Source: UBA1444 sp964601085
GTDB taxonomy: Bacteria; Bacillota; Negativicutes; UBA1444
NCBI GenBank assembly: GCA_964601085.1
Contig: CAZRLN010000018.1
Span: 1-46,167, forward strand
DNA: 46,167 nucleotides
Direction of reading: 5' to 3'
Below are positions 1 through 7,823 of this stretch, piece by piece. The notes under the pieces are model-generated. The model saw only the letters and a program-made list of their open reading frames with translations, searched no databases and was not told the DNA's origin. Positions within the stretch are counted from its first letter, which is position 1; each line of letters begins with the position of its first letter. A program made the position numbers and the translations under genes.

Positions 1-22
1 GTTTTCTCTATTATAATCGAGA

Positions 23-51
23 TTGACTTTTACGCAAGTTTTTTTTACAAT
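23..51 (+). promoter_or_regulatory. Sigma-A promoter of the thioredoxin gene
   Basis: TTGACT (23-28) and TACAAT (46-51) are separated by exactly 17 bases, a near-consensus vegetative promoter. The spacer is T-rich. The transcript would start near 58, just before a CCCCCGGGGG run at 61-70, leaving a short leader before the thioredoxin start. Confidence 0.72.
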
Positions 52-101
52 ATAAATAGGCCCCCGGGGGAGGGGGTGAAAAATAAAGCGAGGTGTCAGA
101 A

Positions 102-422
102 ATGGCTGTTATTAATGTGGGAAATGAAACAACGTTTGACGAAAAGATTTTGAAAACCGACCGACCGGTTTTGGTGGACTTCTGGGCGTCCTGGTGCGGA
201 CCGTGCAAGATGGCCGGGCCGGAGGTGGAAGCGGTCGAGGCGGCGGTGGCGGATAAAGCGATTGTCGCGAAAGTGAATATCGACGAGTTGCCGGATCTCA
301 CATCCCGATATAATGTGAAGGCGGTGCCGACGTTCATCGTCTTTAAAGACGGAAAAGAAATAAATCGCTTCACCGGCTACAAAACCAGGAAGGATTTATT
401 GGCCGCCTTGGAAAATATATAA
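102..422 (+). CDS. trxA: Thioredoxin
   Basis: Small cytoplasmic disulfide reductase of about 106 residues, a normal length for the family. The redox motif WCGPC is preceded by the usual FWAS, and the cis-proline loop is seen in KAVPTF. The ATG at 102 is chosen because GAGGTG at 90-95 sits 6 bases upstream. A GTG at 93 is in frame but lies inside that ribosome site. The gene has its own promoter and terminator, so it is probably transcribed alone. The electron donor, normally thioredoxin reductase, is not in the window. Family assignment is secure; which of several possible thioredoxins of the cell this is cannot be told. Confidence 0.93.
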   Translation: MAVINVGNETTFDEKILKTDRPVLVDFWASWCGPCKMAGPEVEAVEAAVADKAIVAKVNIDELPDLTSRYNVKAVPTFIVFKDGKEINRFTGYKTRKDLLAALENI

Positions 423-438
423 ATGAAGTGAACGGCAA

Positions 439-468
439 AACTCCCGGATCTTCTCCGGGAGTTTTTTT
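439..468 (+). terminator. Rho-independent terminator after trxA
   Basis: A perfect 9-base stem, ACTCCCGGA (440-448) and TCCGGGAGT (454-462), with a 5-base loop is followed by a run of seven T. It separates the thioredoxin gene from the two-component operon, which starts 28 bases further on. Confidence 0.9.
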
Positions 469-495
469 GCAAGCCGCAGACGGGGAGTGTGGAAC

Positions 496-1194
496 ATGTC
501 GGCGCAGACAGTGTTGATCGCGGATGATGACGCGCAGATTCGGGAACTGTTGGAGTTGTACCTCGTCAAAGAGGGGTTTGCCGTGGAGCAGGCCGCCGAT
601 GGTGCGGAAGCGATTCTCAAGGCGCAGCAGCTGAAACCCGATTTGATCGTGCTGGATATCATGATGCCGGTCCTGGACGGGATGGAAGTTTGCCGCCAGG
701 TCCGGAAATTTTCGCGGGTGCCGGTGATCATGCTGACGGCGCGGGTGGAGGACGAGGACCGGATTATGGGGCTGGAGCTGGGCGCGGATGATTATGTCGC
801 CAAGCCCTTCAACCCGCGGGAACTCATCGCCCGGGTCAAGGCGGTGCTGCGACGGGCCCAGGGCAACGAGCCGGCGGCTGCCGGCGTCGATGTGCTGAAT
901 TTCGCCAACCTTCGGATCAACCGCTCGGAATACGTGGCGACCGCCGCCGGCAATACCGTCCAGCTGACGGCCAAGGAAATGGATTTGCTGTGGCACTTGG
1001 CTTCGCATCCGGGTCGGGTGTTTTCCCGCGAGCAACTGTTGGAATCGGTCTGGGGTTATGAATATTTCGGCGATACCCGCACCGTGGATACGCATATCAA
1101 GCGCATCCGCCACAAACTCGGGGTGCAGGAGGACAGTCCCTGGGACATCAAGACGGTCTGGGGCGTTGGCTACAAATTTGAGGTGCATGCGTGA
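496..1194 (+). CDS. OmpR/PhoB-family response regulator
   Basis: DNA-binding response regulator of 232 residues. The receiver domain covers about residues 4-118, with acidic residues D10-D12, phospho-acceptor D54 in VLDIMMP, T81 and K103 in VAKPF. A winged-helix output domain (about 130-230) ends in the typical TVDTHIKRIRHKLG and VWGVGYKF. The ATG at 496 is preferred because GGGGAG at 482-487 lies 8 bases upstream; a GTG at 487 is in frame but overlaps that site. The 3' end overlaps the histidine kinase gene by 4 bases, so the two are translationally coupled and surely partners. Target genes are unknown; the operon it heads (radical SAM pair, aroH, glycosyltransferase) is an obvious candidate. 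Confidence 0.92.
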   Translation: MSAQTVLIADDDAQIRELLELYLVKEGFAVEQAADGAEAILKAQQLKPDLIVLDIMMPVLDGMEVCRQVRKFSRVPVIMLTARVEDEDRIMGLELGADDYVAKPFNPRELIARVKAVLRRAQGNEPAAAGVDVLNFANLRINRSEYVATAAGNTVQLTAKEMDLLWHLASHPGRVFSREQLLESVWGYEYFGDTRTVDTHIKRIRHKLGVQEDSPWDIKTVWGVGYKFEVHA

Positions 1195-2726
1195 AACAGT
1201 CGTTGCAAACGAAACTGTTCGTCAGTTTCATGATCGTGGTTTCCCTGATCCTGGGCGCTTTTGCCGTGGGGGCTTCCGCCTTCGTCCGGCAATATTTCCT
1301 GTCGGCCAAACAGCAGGAGCTGGTCGGCAAGGGGCAGGAAATGGGTCTGGTGCTGAACGATTTTTTGTCTGGGAAATTGACGGCGCCGGAGTTGGTGGAA
1401 CTGGTGGACCGCATCGATGGGTTTCTGGACGCCCGGATATGGGCCGTCGATAGCGCGGGCCGGGTGATTGTCATGTCCACGCCCCGGCGGGGAATGGGAC
1501 AGCGCCAAGGGATGGGCCCCGGTTCCGGCATGCAACCGGGAAAGGGCAATGGACCCGGCGGCGGACAGGGAAGCGGAGTCCGAACTTCGGCCACTGTTCG
1601 CAATCTGTTGAAGGATCTGGGCCCGGTTTTTCAGGGCGAAGTCTTGACACGGACGTTTTTTCACCCCTATTATGGAGAAGATATGATGATCGTGGCCGTG
1701 CCGATCCCGAACGGGAACGGGGCGATCAATGGCGCGATCATTTTGAATGCCCCGGTGCAGGGCCTCAACAATTTCTTGACGCAGATTTATGGGGCGATCG
1801 CCCTGACCGGTCTGTTGGCGCTGGTGTTGACCCTGTTTGTGGTTCGCCGCCTGTCCCGCGGCATTGTCCGGCCGTTGCGGGCGATGGAGGAAACCGCCGC
1901 TTCCATGGCCGAGGGATGCTATGACCGGCGGGTGGAAGTCACGACGCAGGATGAGGTGGGGCAGCTGGGCGACTCTCTCAACACGTTGGCTCAGGAGCTG
2001 TCGAATTTTGTGGCCCGGACCGAGCAGATGGAAAAACTCCGCCGCGATTTCGTGGCCAATGTCTCGCACGAGCTGCGTACGCCGCTGACCATCATCCGCG
2101 GTTATACGGAGGCGTTGCGGGACGGCACGGTCACGGACCCGGACAAAACGGCGCGGTTCCATAAATTGATCGTGGGCGAAACCGAGCGTCTGGAACGCCT
2201 GATCGCCGATTTGCTGGATTTGAGTCGCCTGCAGGCGAACCAATATGAGATGGAACTGGAACCCGTTCCGCTGCCGGAAATTGTCGACAGCGTCGTTGCC
2301 ATGCTGCGCGGCAAAGCCGAGGCGGCGGGAGTTCGTTTGTCCTGGCAGGGCGAAAAATCGTTGGCGCCGATTCGCGGAAATGGCGATCGTCTGGTACAAT
2401 TATTGTTGATCCTGCTTGACAATGCATTGAAGTATACGCCGGCGCAGGGGGAAATATCCGTTGCCCTGACGCAGGACGCGCAGCAGGTGATTTTGGCCGT
2501 CACCGATACGGGCGCCGGGATTCCGGCGGAAGACCTGCCATTGATCTGGGAACGTTTTTACAAAGTGGATAAAGCCCATACCCGTGAAAATCACGGGACC
2601 GGCCTGGGTCTATCGATCGCCCGGGAGATCATCGATCGCCATAACGCCCAGGTTTCCGTCACCAGCGAACCAGGCGCCGGCACGACCTTCACGATCCGGT
2701 TTCCGGCGCTGACGCCGAAGGGCTGA
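1191..2726 (+). CDS. Sensor histidine kinase with Met/Gly-rich sensor loop
   Basis: Membrane sensor kinase of 511 residues starting at a GTG that overlaps the regulator stop (GTGA). Order of parts: transmembrane helix about 8-31, extracytoplasmic domain about 32-195, second helix about 196-218, HAMP linker to about 275, HisKA with phospho-accepting H293 in VSHELRTPL, and an ATPase domain with DNALKY (N box), DTGAGI (G1) and GTGLGLSI (G2). The architecture resembles BaeS/PhoR-type kinases. The sensor domain carries an unusual stretch, about residues 98-126, very rich in Gly, Met, Gln and Pro. The signal is unknown; Met-rich segments can bind copper or silver in other proteins, but that is only a guess here. 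Confidence 0.9.
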   Translation: MKQSLQTKLFVSFMIVVSLILGAFAVGASAFVRQYFLSAKQQELVGKGQEMGLVLNDFLSGKLTAPELVELVDRIDGFLDARIWAVDSAGRVIVMSTPRRGMGQRQGMGPGSGMQPGKGNGPGGGQGSGVRTSATVRNLLKDLGPVFQGEVLTRTFFHPYYGEDMMIVAVPIPNGNGAINGAIILNAPVQGLNNFLTQIYGAIALTGLLALVLTLFVVRRLSRGIVRPLRAMEETAASMAEGCYDRRVEVTTQDEVGQLGDSLNTLAQELSNFVARTEQMEKLRRDFVANVSHELRTPLTIIRGYTEALRDGTVTDPDKTARFHKLIVGETERLERLIADLLDLSRLQANQYEMELEPVPLPEIVDSVVAMLRGKAEAAGVRLSWQGEKSLAPIRGNGDRLVQLLLILLDNALKYTPAQGEISVALTQDAQQVILAVTDTGAGIPAEDLPLIWERFYKVDKAHTRENHGTGLGLSIAREIIDRHNAQVSVTSEPGAGTTFTIRFPALTPKG

Positions 2727-2741
2727 TAGTAGGGAGGAATT

Positions 2742-3935
2742 TTGTTGATAGGGTTCACCAAGTTGTTATGCGGTACCGCCACCATTTCCGATGTGATGCG
2801 GCAACGTCACGGCCACGGCGCCATGCCGGCCAACCTGTTGCAGTTCTCATCCGAACGGTCGCCGGTCGTGGTCTGGAACATCACTTCCCAATGCAATCTC
2901 AAATGCCGGCATTGCTACATCGAAGCGACCGAGGCGGCCAAGGCCGGCGAAATGACGACCGCCGACGGAATGGCGTTCATCGACGATCTGGCCGAAATGA
3001 AAGTGCCGGTGCTGATGTTCTCCGGCGGCGAACCGCTCGTGCGGCCGGATTTGTTCGAACTGGCGGCCTATGCGGTGGAAAAGGGACTGCGGATCGTTCT
3101 GTCGACCAACGGCACGCTGATCGACGAGTTCACGGCGCAACTGATCAAGGAAGCGGGCTTCCAGTACGTCGGCGTCAGCATCGACGGCTGCGAGGAAACC
3201 CATGATATGTTCCGGGGCGAAAAAGGCGCGTTTGCCGCGGCCATCGCCGGAATCCGGGCGGCCAAGGCGGCGGGGAACCGCACCGGGGTCCGGTTCACGC
3301 TCAACAGCTTGAACAAGCAAGACCTGCCGGCGGTTCTGGAGCTGATCGAGCGGGAAAAAATCGACCGGTTCTGCATGTATCATCTGGTCTATGCCGGTCG
3401 GGGCAGCGATATGAAGAAACTGGATGTTTCGCTGGATGAAAAGCGGGAAGTGGCCCAGCTTTTGATCGATACGGCGCTGGATTTTGACCGGCGCGGCGTC
3501 GAGATCGAGATTTTGACGACGGACAACCATGCCGACGGGTTGTATCTGCTCGATTTCATTGCCAAAACGAATCCCGGCCGTCTCGCGGAGGTCCGGCAAC
3601 TGCTGGAGATGCATGGCGGCTGCTCGGCGGGCGACCGCATGGCGGATGTGGATTATATGGGGAACGTCCATCCCTGCCAGTTCTGGGGCGACCTGACGCT
3701 CGGCAATGTCCGGGAACGCAAGTTCAGCGAGATCTGGAACGATCTGGAGGCTAACGACGGCATCCTGGCCCGGCTGCGGACCAAGCCGGCGCAACTGAAC
3801 GCCAAATGCGGCGACTGTTCGCAGAATCAACTGTGCGGCGGCTGCCGGATCCGGGCGTCGGTGGACGGCGATATCTGGGGCGACGATCCCGCCTGCTTCT
3901 GGGCGGATGCGGCGAAAGAAGCCAAAAAATGCTGA
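2742..3935 (+). CDS. nirJ1: Radical SAM protein, NirJ1-type (putative heme/heme d1 biosynthesis)
   Basis: About 397 residues. The radical SAM cluster motif CNLKCRHC (C51, C55, C58) is followed by FSGGEP and STNGT. The C-terminal third has a SPASM-like cysteine set beginning at C294 (CSAGDR, NVHPCQ, CGDCSQNQLCGGC, DPACF) that should hold extra Fe-S clusters. The pairing with a second, shorter radical SAM gene matches the NirJ1/NirJ2 pairs of anaerobic Firmicutes, related to AhbC/AhbD/NirJ enzymes that change tetrapyrrole side chains. The start is TTG at 2742, or TTG at 2745, behind GGGAGG at 2732-2737. It lies 15 bases after the kinase gene and overlaps nirJ2 by 7 bases. The exact reaction is not known from sequence. 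Confidence 0.8.
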   Translation: MLIGFTKLLCGTATISDVMRQRHGHGAMPANLLQFSSERSPVVVWNITSQCNLKCRHCYIEATEAAKAGEMTTADGMAFIDDLAEMKVPVLMFSGGEPLVRPDLFELAAYAVEKGLRIVLSTNGTLIDEFTAQLIKEAGFQYVGVSIDGCEETHDMFRGEKGAFAAAIAGIRAAKAAGNRTGVRFTLNSLNKQDLPAVLELIEREKIDRFCMYHLVYAGRGSDMKKLDVSLDEKREVAQLLIDTALDFDRRGVEIEILTTDNHADGLYLLDFIAKTNPGRLAEVRQLLEMHGGCSAGDRMADVDYMGNVHPCQFWGDLTLGNVRERKFSEIWNDLEANDGILARLRTKPAQLNAKCGDCSQNQLCGGCRIRASVDGDIWGDDPACFWADAAKEAKKC

Positions 3936-4915
3936 TTTCCTGGAATACGACCCAAGCCTGCAACCTTAACTGTTTTCATTGTTATCGCGATGCGGGGGAT
4001 TGTCTGCGGGACGAACTGACGACGACGGAAGGCAAGCGGCTGCTCGACGAGGCGGCGGACTGCGGATTTCGCATCTTTGTCTTTTCCGGCGGCGAGCCGC
4101 TGTTGCGGCCGGATCTGATGGAACTGATCGCCTATGCCCGGTCGAAAAAGCTGCGGCCGGTGCTGGGCACGAACGGCATTCTGCTGACGCCGGCCAAGGT
4201 GGCGGAGCTGAAAGAGGCCGGCTTGGCGGCGGCGGGCATCAGCGTGGACAGTGTTTCCGCGAAGCGGCACGATTGGTTCCGCCAGTCCGAAGGGGCCTGG
4301 GAAGCCACCGTCGCCGGCATGAAAGCCTGCAGGGAAGGCGGGCTGCCGTTTCAGGTCCATACCACGGTGATGGACTGGAACGAGGCGGAGACGCTGGATA
4401 TCACCGATTTGGCCGTCGAGTGGGGCGCGGTGGCGCATCACATTTTCTTTCTGGTGCCGACGGGACGCGGCGACAATATCAAGGATCGCAGTCTGCCGGT
4501 CGAGCGGCAGGAGGTGCTGCTCCAGCGGATCCTGGAGAAGCAGCGTCAGGTCGCCATCGAACTGAAACCGACCTGTGCGCCGCAATTCATGCGGATTGCC
4601 GCGCAAAAGGGAATCCCGATGCGGTTCAGCAAAGGCTGCATCGCCGGCACGGCCTACTGCGTGATCCTGCCCAACGGCGATCTGCAGCCCTGTCCGTATT
4701 TTCCGCTGAAGGCGGGAAATATCCGGGAAGACGGCTTTGCCAAACTGTGGCGGGAGTCGCCGCTGTTTGCGGATCTGCGCCGGGCGGAGCTAGGCGGTCA
4801 CTGCGGTGTCTGCGGCTATCAGAATGTCTGCGGCGGTTGCCGGGCCCGGGCCTGGCATGCGTCAGGCGGCGACTATCTGGCGGCGGATCCGAGCTGTATT
4901 TTCTCCGGCGAGTAA
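3929..4915 (+). CDS. nirJ2: Radical SAM protein, NirJ2-type (putative heme/heme d1 biosynthesis)
   Basis: 328 residues. The radical SAM motif lies at the extreme N terminus (C11, C15, C18 in CNLNCFHC), followed by FSGGEP and LGTNG. C-terminal cysteines (CIAGTAYC, LQPCPYF, CGVCGYQNVCGGC, DPSC) form a SPASM-like region. The ATG at 3929 overlaps the end of nirJ1 (ATGCTGA), so the two are co-translated. Similar protein pairs are annotated as heme d1 or alternative heme pathway proteins. The usual AhbA/AhbB (NirDL-like) decarboxylase genes are not next to them here, so the tetrapyrrole role is inferred from family only. A peptide-modifying role is a weaker alternative, since no precursor peptide gene is seen nearby. 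Confidence 0.8.
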   Translation: MLISWNTTQACNLNCFHCYRDAGDCLRDELTTTEGKRLLDEAADCGFRIFVFSGGEPLLRPDLMELIAYARSKKLRPVLGTNGILLTPAKVAELKEAGLAAAGISVDSVSAKRHDWFRQSEGAWEATVAGMKACREGGLPFQVHTTVMDWNEAETLDITDLAVEWGAVAHHIFFLVPTGRGDNIKDRSLPVERQEVLLQRILEKQRQVAIELKPTCAPQFMRIAAQKGIPMRFSKGCIAGTAYCVILPNGDLQPCPYFPLKAGNIREDGFAKLWRESPLFADLRRAELGGHCGVCGYQNVCGGCRARAWHASGGDYLAADPSCIFSGE

Positions 4916-4928
4916 AGGGGGGATCAAC

Positions 4929-5306
4929 GTGCTGAGAGGAGTTCGCGGTGCAACGACCGCTATCGCCAATGAACCGGAGGCTATCCGGGATGCGACCCGC
5001 AAATTGTTGGTGGCGTTGACCAAGGCCAATGCCCTGCGGCCGGCCGATATCGCCGCGGTGATCTTCAGTTCCACGCCGGACCTGAACGCTTCATTTCCGG
5101 CGGCGGCGGCGCGGGAGCTGGGCTGGAACGAGGTGCCGCTGTTCGGCACGCAGGAAATCGAGTGCCCGACAGGCGTGGCGCTTTGCATCCGGGTGCTGAT
5201 CCTACTCAACACCGACAAGCCCCAGCATGAAATCCAGTCGATCTATCAGGGGGGAGCCGTGGTGCTGCGACCGGATCTGAATCCGGCGGAACCGCGGCGG
5301 AATTGA
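4929..5306 (+). CDS. aroH: Chorismate mutase, AroH class
   Basis: 125 residues, the size of the Bacillus-type trimeric chorismate mutase, which turns chorismate into prephenate for Phe and Tyr. Family features are seen in order: RGVRGATT at the N terminus, SSTPDLNASFPA, a QEIECP segment holding the catalytic acid, CIRVL with the active-site Arg, and VVLRPDL near the end. The start is GTG at 4929, with a strong AAAGGGGGG site 6 bases upstream. It sits 13 bases after nirJ2 and 15 bases before the glycosyltransferase gene, so it is in the same operon. The other aromatic genes (aroC, aroK, aroB) lie 21 kb away in this window. Confidence 0.92.
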   Translation: MLRGVRGATTAIANEPEAIRDATRKLLVALTKANALRPADIAAVIFSSTPDLNASFPAAAARELGWNEVPLFGTQEIECPTGVALCIRVLILLNTDKPQHEIQSIYQGGAVVLRPDLNPAEPRRN

Positions 5307-5321
5307 GGAGATAATATTACG

Positions 5322-6266
5322 ATGGAAAATGCCGGACAAAAATTGATTTCGGTGGCGGTGCCGGTTTTCAACGAGCAGGACAACATTGACGCCCTGTATC
5401 GCGAAGTGGTCCGCTATCTGGAGCCGCTGCCTTATCGGTTTGAACTGATCTACATCGATGACGGTTCCAAAGACGCGACGCCGTTGGTGCTGGACCGGCT
5501 GACCCAGCAGGATTCCCGGGTCCGGGCCATTATCCTGGCCCGCAATTATGGTTTTCAGACCGCGTTGACCTGCGGGATGGAAAACGCCGACGGCGACGTG
5601 GTCATCACCATGGATGGCGATCTGCAGCATCCGCCGTCCCTGTTGCCGCAGATGATCGCCCGCTGGGAGTCGGGCGCGGAAGTCGTCCAGACCATCCGCA
5701 AAAGCACCGAAGGCGTATCCTGGTTCAAAAATTTGACTTCCAGCTGCTATTACCAGCTGATCAATGCGATTTCCAAAGTCCATATCGTCGAGGGCGGTTC
5801 CGATTTTCGGCTGCTGGACCGCAAGGTGGTTCTCGGCTTCCGACGGTTCGGCGAGCGGGCCAAATTCATCCGGGGCATCATCAGCTCGATCGGCTACAAA
5901 CAGGAATACATCGAGTTTGTAGCGCCGCCGCGACGGGCGGGAAAATCCAAGTTTTCGGTGGGCAAGATGCTGCATTTCGCGCTGGACGGCATTACCGGCT
6001 ATTCCAAATTCCCGCTGCGCATCGCTTTTTATATGGGCCTGCTGCTCGGCTTGGCCAGTTTTGTTTTGCTGGGGCATGTCCTGTATATCAAACTGTTTAC
6101 GGACGAGGCCGTTCCCGGCTGGGCGACAACTTCGGCGAGCATCGTGCTGCTGGGGGGATTGCAGATGGTCGGCCTGGGTATCGTCGGCGAATATGTGGGG
6201 CGGATTTTTGAAGAAGTCAAACAACGCCCGTTATATCTGATCCGGGAGGATTTGCACAAAAAATAG
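5322..6266 (+). CDS. Polyprenyl-phosphate glycosyltransferase, GT2 family (ArnC/GtrB-like)
   Basis: 314 residues. The N-terminal GT-A domain has AVPVFNEQDNI, the nucleotide-binding IDDGSKD, MDGDLQHPP (the DxD-like site) and DFRLLDRKV. Two transmembrane helices follow, about residues 230-255 and 265-290. This layout is that of enzymes that move a sugar from a nucleotide carrier to undecaprenyl or dolichyl phosphate on the inner face of the membrane (ArnC, GtrB, YkcC). The sugar cannot be told. GAGGAG lies 11 bases before the ATG. It is the last gene of the operon. A partner could be the ArnT-like enzyme at 40313, which would use such a lipid-linked sugar as donor. Confidence 0.87.
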   Translation: MENAGQKLISVAVPVFNEQDNIDALYREVVRYLEPLPYRFELIYIDDGSKDATPLVLDRLTQQDSRVRAIILARNYGFQTALTCGMENADGDVVITMDGDLQHPPSLLPQMIARWESGAEVVQTIRKSTEGVSWFKNLTSSCYYQLINAISKVHIVEGGSDFRLLDRKVVLGFRRFGERAKFIRGIISSIGYKQEYIEFVAPPRRAGKSKFSVGKMLHFALDGITGYSKFPLRIAFYMGLLLGLASFVLLGHVLYIKLFTDEAVPGWATTSASIVLLGGLQMVGLGIVGEYVGRIFEEVKQRPLYLIREDLHKK

Positions 6267-6302
6267 CTGATGTCGGCAGGATTTTTCGCCGATAAATAGA
6301 AT

Positions 6303-6437
6303 ATAACTAAAGTGAGCTTTTAATGAGCCGAATCCAGCTCAGGTACGGGGGAACCAACAGTGGGGTGAAACTCGGTCCATCGAGTGGGGTGCCTACAACC
6401 CTAACCCGTCAGCTAACCTCGGAGGCGACAGAGAGGA
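6303..6437 (+). ncRNA. c-di-AMP riboswitch (ydaO/yuaA family)
   Basis: The conserved blocks of the ydaO/yuaA motif appear in order: GCCGAATCC (6327-6335), TACGGGGGAACCAA (6344-6357), GGGGTGAAA (6362-6370), CCCTAACCCGTCAGC and TAACCTCGGAGGCGAC (to 6428). It sits directly before a cell-wall hydrolase gene, its best-known class of target. In this family c-di-AMP binding turns expression down. No terminator hairpin lies between the aptamer and the gene. Instead the ribosome site AGGAG (6434-6438) follows the aptamer at once, which suggests control of translation. Confidence 0.9.
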
Positions 6438-6446
6438 GTATGTCTA

Positions 6447-7121
6447 TTGCGTTTCTATCGTTTTGTGGTGGTGTTGCTGTTTTCTCTGTTTTGTCTGATC
6501 CCTGTAGTTCAGGCCGCACCGGAGGAACCGATGCAAGTGGGGGATCAGGGGGATGAAGTCCTGGCGGTCCAGGAAAAATTGTCCCAAATGGGGTACGTGG
6601 TCGGATCCATGGATGGAGTGTACGGCGAAGTGACGGCCGAGGCCGTCAGAACCCTGCAAAAGGAAAAGAATCTGCCGGTGGACGGCAAAATCAGTCCCGA
6701 ACTTTACAAAACCTTGATCGGCAGGGATCTGCCGGTTAGTCGCGGCGCCTCGACGGCTACCGTCCGGCGTTTGATCTCCTCCAGTTTTCAGTACGTCGGC
6801 GTTCCGTATTGGTTTGGCGGCACGACACCCCGCGGGTTCGATTGCTCCGGCTTTACCCGGTACGTTTTCTCGCAGGTCGGGATCAACCTGCCGCGAATGG
6901 CGGATGGACAGTTTTCCGTGGGCCGGCCGGTATCGACGGAAAAATTGCGGCCGGGAGATCTGGTGTTCTTTGAAACCTACGAGCCGGGTCCGTCCCATGT
7001 CGGGATCTACATCGGCAACAGCCAGTTCATCAGCGCAACATCGAGCCGGGGCGTGGTCGTAGCCGATCTGTTCGGCTATTATTGGGGTGAGCGGTACATC
7101 GGCGCCCGGCGGGTCATGTAA
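6447..7121 (+). CDS. NlpC/P60 peptidoglycan hydrolase with PG-binding domain
   Basis: 224 residues. A signal peptide (about 1-24, ending VVQAA) is followed by a PG_binding_1 domain (about 28-90, with GDEVLAVQEKL and GEVTAEAVRTLQ) and an NlpC/P60 domain (about 103-224). The catalytic Cys is in FDCSGF and the His in SHVGIY. It should be exported and cleave the D-Glu to diamino-acid bond in wall peptides. The TTG at 6447 is chosen because AGGAG lies 8 bases upstream and it yields a clean signal peptide. Expression is probably set by the c-di-AMP riboswitch just before it. A terminator follows within 20 bases, so it is a single-gene unit or the end of the preceding operon. Confidence 0.9.
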   Translation: MRFYRFVVVLLFSLFCLIPVVQAAPEEPMQVGDQGDEVLAVQEKLSQMGYVVGSMDGVYGEVTAEAVRTLQKEKNLPVDGKISPELYKTLIGRDLPVSRGASTATVRRLISSSFQYVGVPYWFGGTTPRGFDCSGFTRYVFSQVGINLPRMADGQFSVGRPVSTEKLRPGDLVFFETYEPGPSHVGIYIGNSQFISATSSRGVVVADLFGYYWGERYIGARRVM

Positions 7122-7134
7122 CAGAAAAAAGACG

Positions 7135-7162
7135 AAAAGACCGCTTCTGGCGGTCTTTTTTC
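7135..7162 (+). terminator. Rho-independent terminator after the NlpC/P60 gene
   Basis: AAAAGACCGC and GCGGTCTTTTTT form a perfect stem with a 5-base loop and run into T. The A and T flanks pair as well, so it may also work on the other strand. Confidence 0.85.
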
Positions 7163-7189
7163 ATGGAAAAATGAAGGAGGGGTCGGAGA

Positions 7190-7756
7190 ATGACGGAAAC
7201 TCGACAAAAAGCCTGGACGGTATTGCGCAAGCACGTGACCAGCGAAGTGCTGCTCAAGCATTGTCTTGCCGTGGAAATCGCGATGCGGGCTTATGCCGAA
7301 AAATTCGGTGAAGACGTCGAATATTGGGGAGCGGTAGGCCTGCTTCACGATGTGGATTTTGAAAAATTCCCGCATGAACATCCGCACCATGCCCGGGAGA
7401 TCTTGACGACCGAGGGCTATGACGACGCTCTGATCACCGATGTGGAATCGCACAACCGGATGTGGGAGCCGGAACGCAGCCTACTGCAGAAAACTCTGCT
7501 GTCGGTGGACGAGATGACGGGCTTCCTGATCGCCTGCGCGCTGGTCCGGCCGGACCGCAGCCTGGAAAACCTGGAGGTCAAGTCTGTCCTGAAAAAGATG
7601 AAGGACAAGGCCTTCGCCCGGGCGGTGAATCGGGACACCCTGTTGGGCAGCGCCCAGTCGATGGGTGTGGATTTCGCCGAACATGCGGCGTTTTTGACCC
7701 AGGCGCTGGCGGCGGCGGTCAAGCAACCGGAGTATCAGGAAATCCCCCTGCTCTGA
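7190..7756 (+). CDS. HD-domain protein (putative phosphohydrolase)
   Basis: 188 residues with a compact HD domain: KHCLAVEIAM (His), GLLHDVDFEKFP (the His-Asp pair) and ESHNRMW. This is the small metal-dependent hydrolase type found alone in many Firmicutes. The substrate is unknown, probably a nucleotide or phosphate ester. The start ATG 7190 has AAGGAGGGG 7 bases upstream. It is flanked by terminators on both sides (7135-7162 and the hairpin near 7785), so it forms its own unit. The C-terminal half (FLIACALVRPDRS onward) is typical of this subgroup and holds no further catalytic motif that I recognise. Confidence 0.8.
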   Translation: MTETRQKAWTVLRKHVTSEVLLKHCLAVEIAMRAYAEKFGEDVEYWGAVGLLHDVDFEKFPHEHPHHAREILTTEGYDDALITDVESHNRMWEPERSLLQKTLLSVDEMTGFLIACALVRPDRSLENLEVKSVLKKMKDKAFARAVNRDTLLGSAQSMGVDFAEHAAFLTQALAAAVKQPEYQEIPLL

Positions 7757-7784
7757 CGTCGCACCGCGAACAGCGAAAAACAGA

Positions 7785-7822
7785 AGAGCTCCCTGCGATC
7801 GAAGCGATGCGGAGAGCTTTTT
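7785..7822 (+). terminator. Probable bidirectional terminator
   Basis: An imperfect hairpin of AGAGCTCCCTGCGATCG and CGATGCGGAGAGCT with a 3-base loop, one bulge and one mismatch ends in TTTTTG on the plus strand. On the minus strand the same hairpin is followed by TGTTTTTC. It may end the HD gene on the plus strand and the small minus-strand frame at 7824. Confidence 0.55.
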
Positions 7823-7823
7823 G

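Noticed and set aside
61..77. CCCCCGGGGG run in the thioredoxin leader
   Set aside because: Striking but short. It may form a small hairpin in the leader; no link to a known motif.
11..373. Minus-strand frame opposite the thioredoxin gene
   Set aside because: No ribosome site, composition follows the codon pattern of the real gene on the other strand, and the thioredoxin motifs are clear.
6323..6556. 77-residue plus-strand frame starting inside the riboswitch
   Set aside because: It covers the conserved riboswitch bases and overlaps the NlpC/P60 signal peptide in another frame. No protein features.
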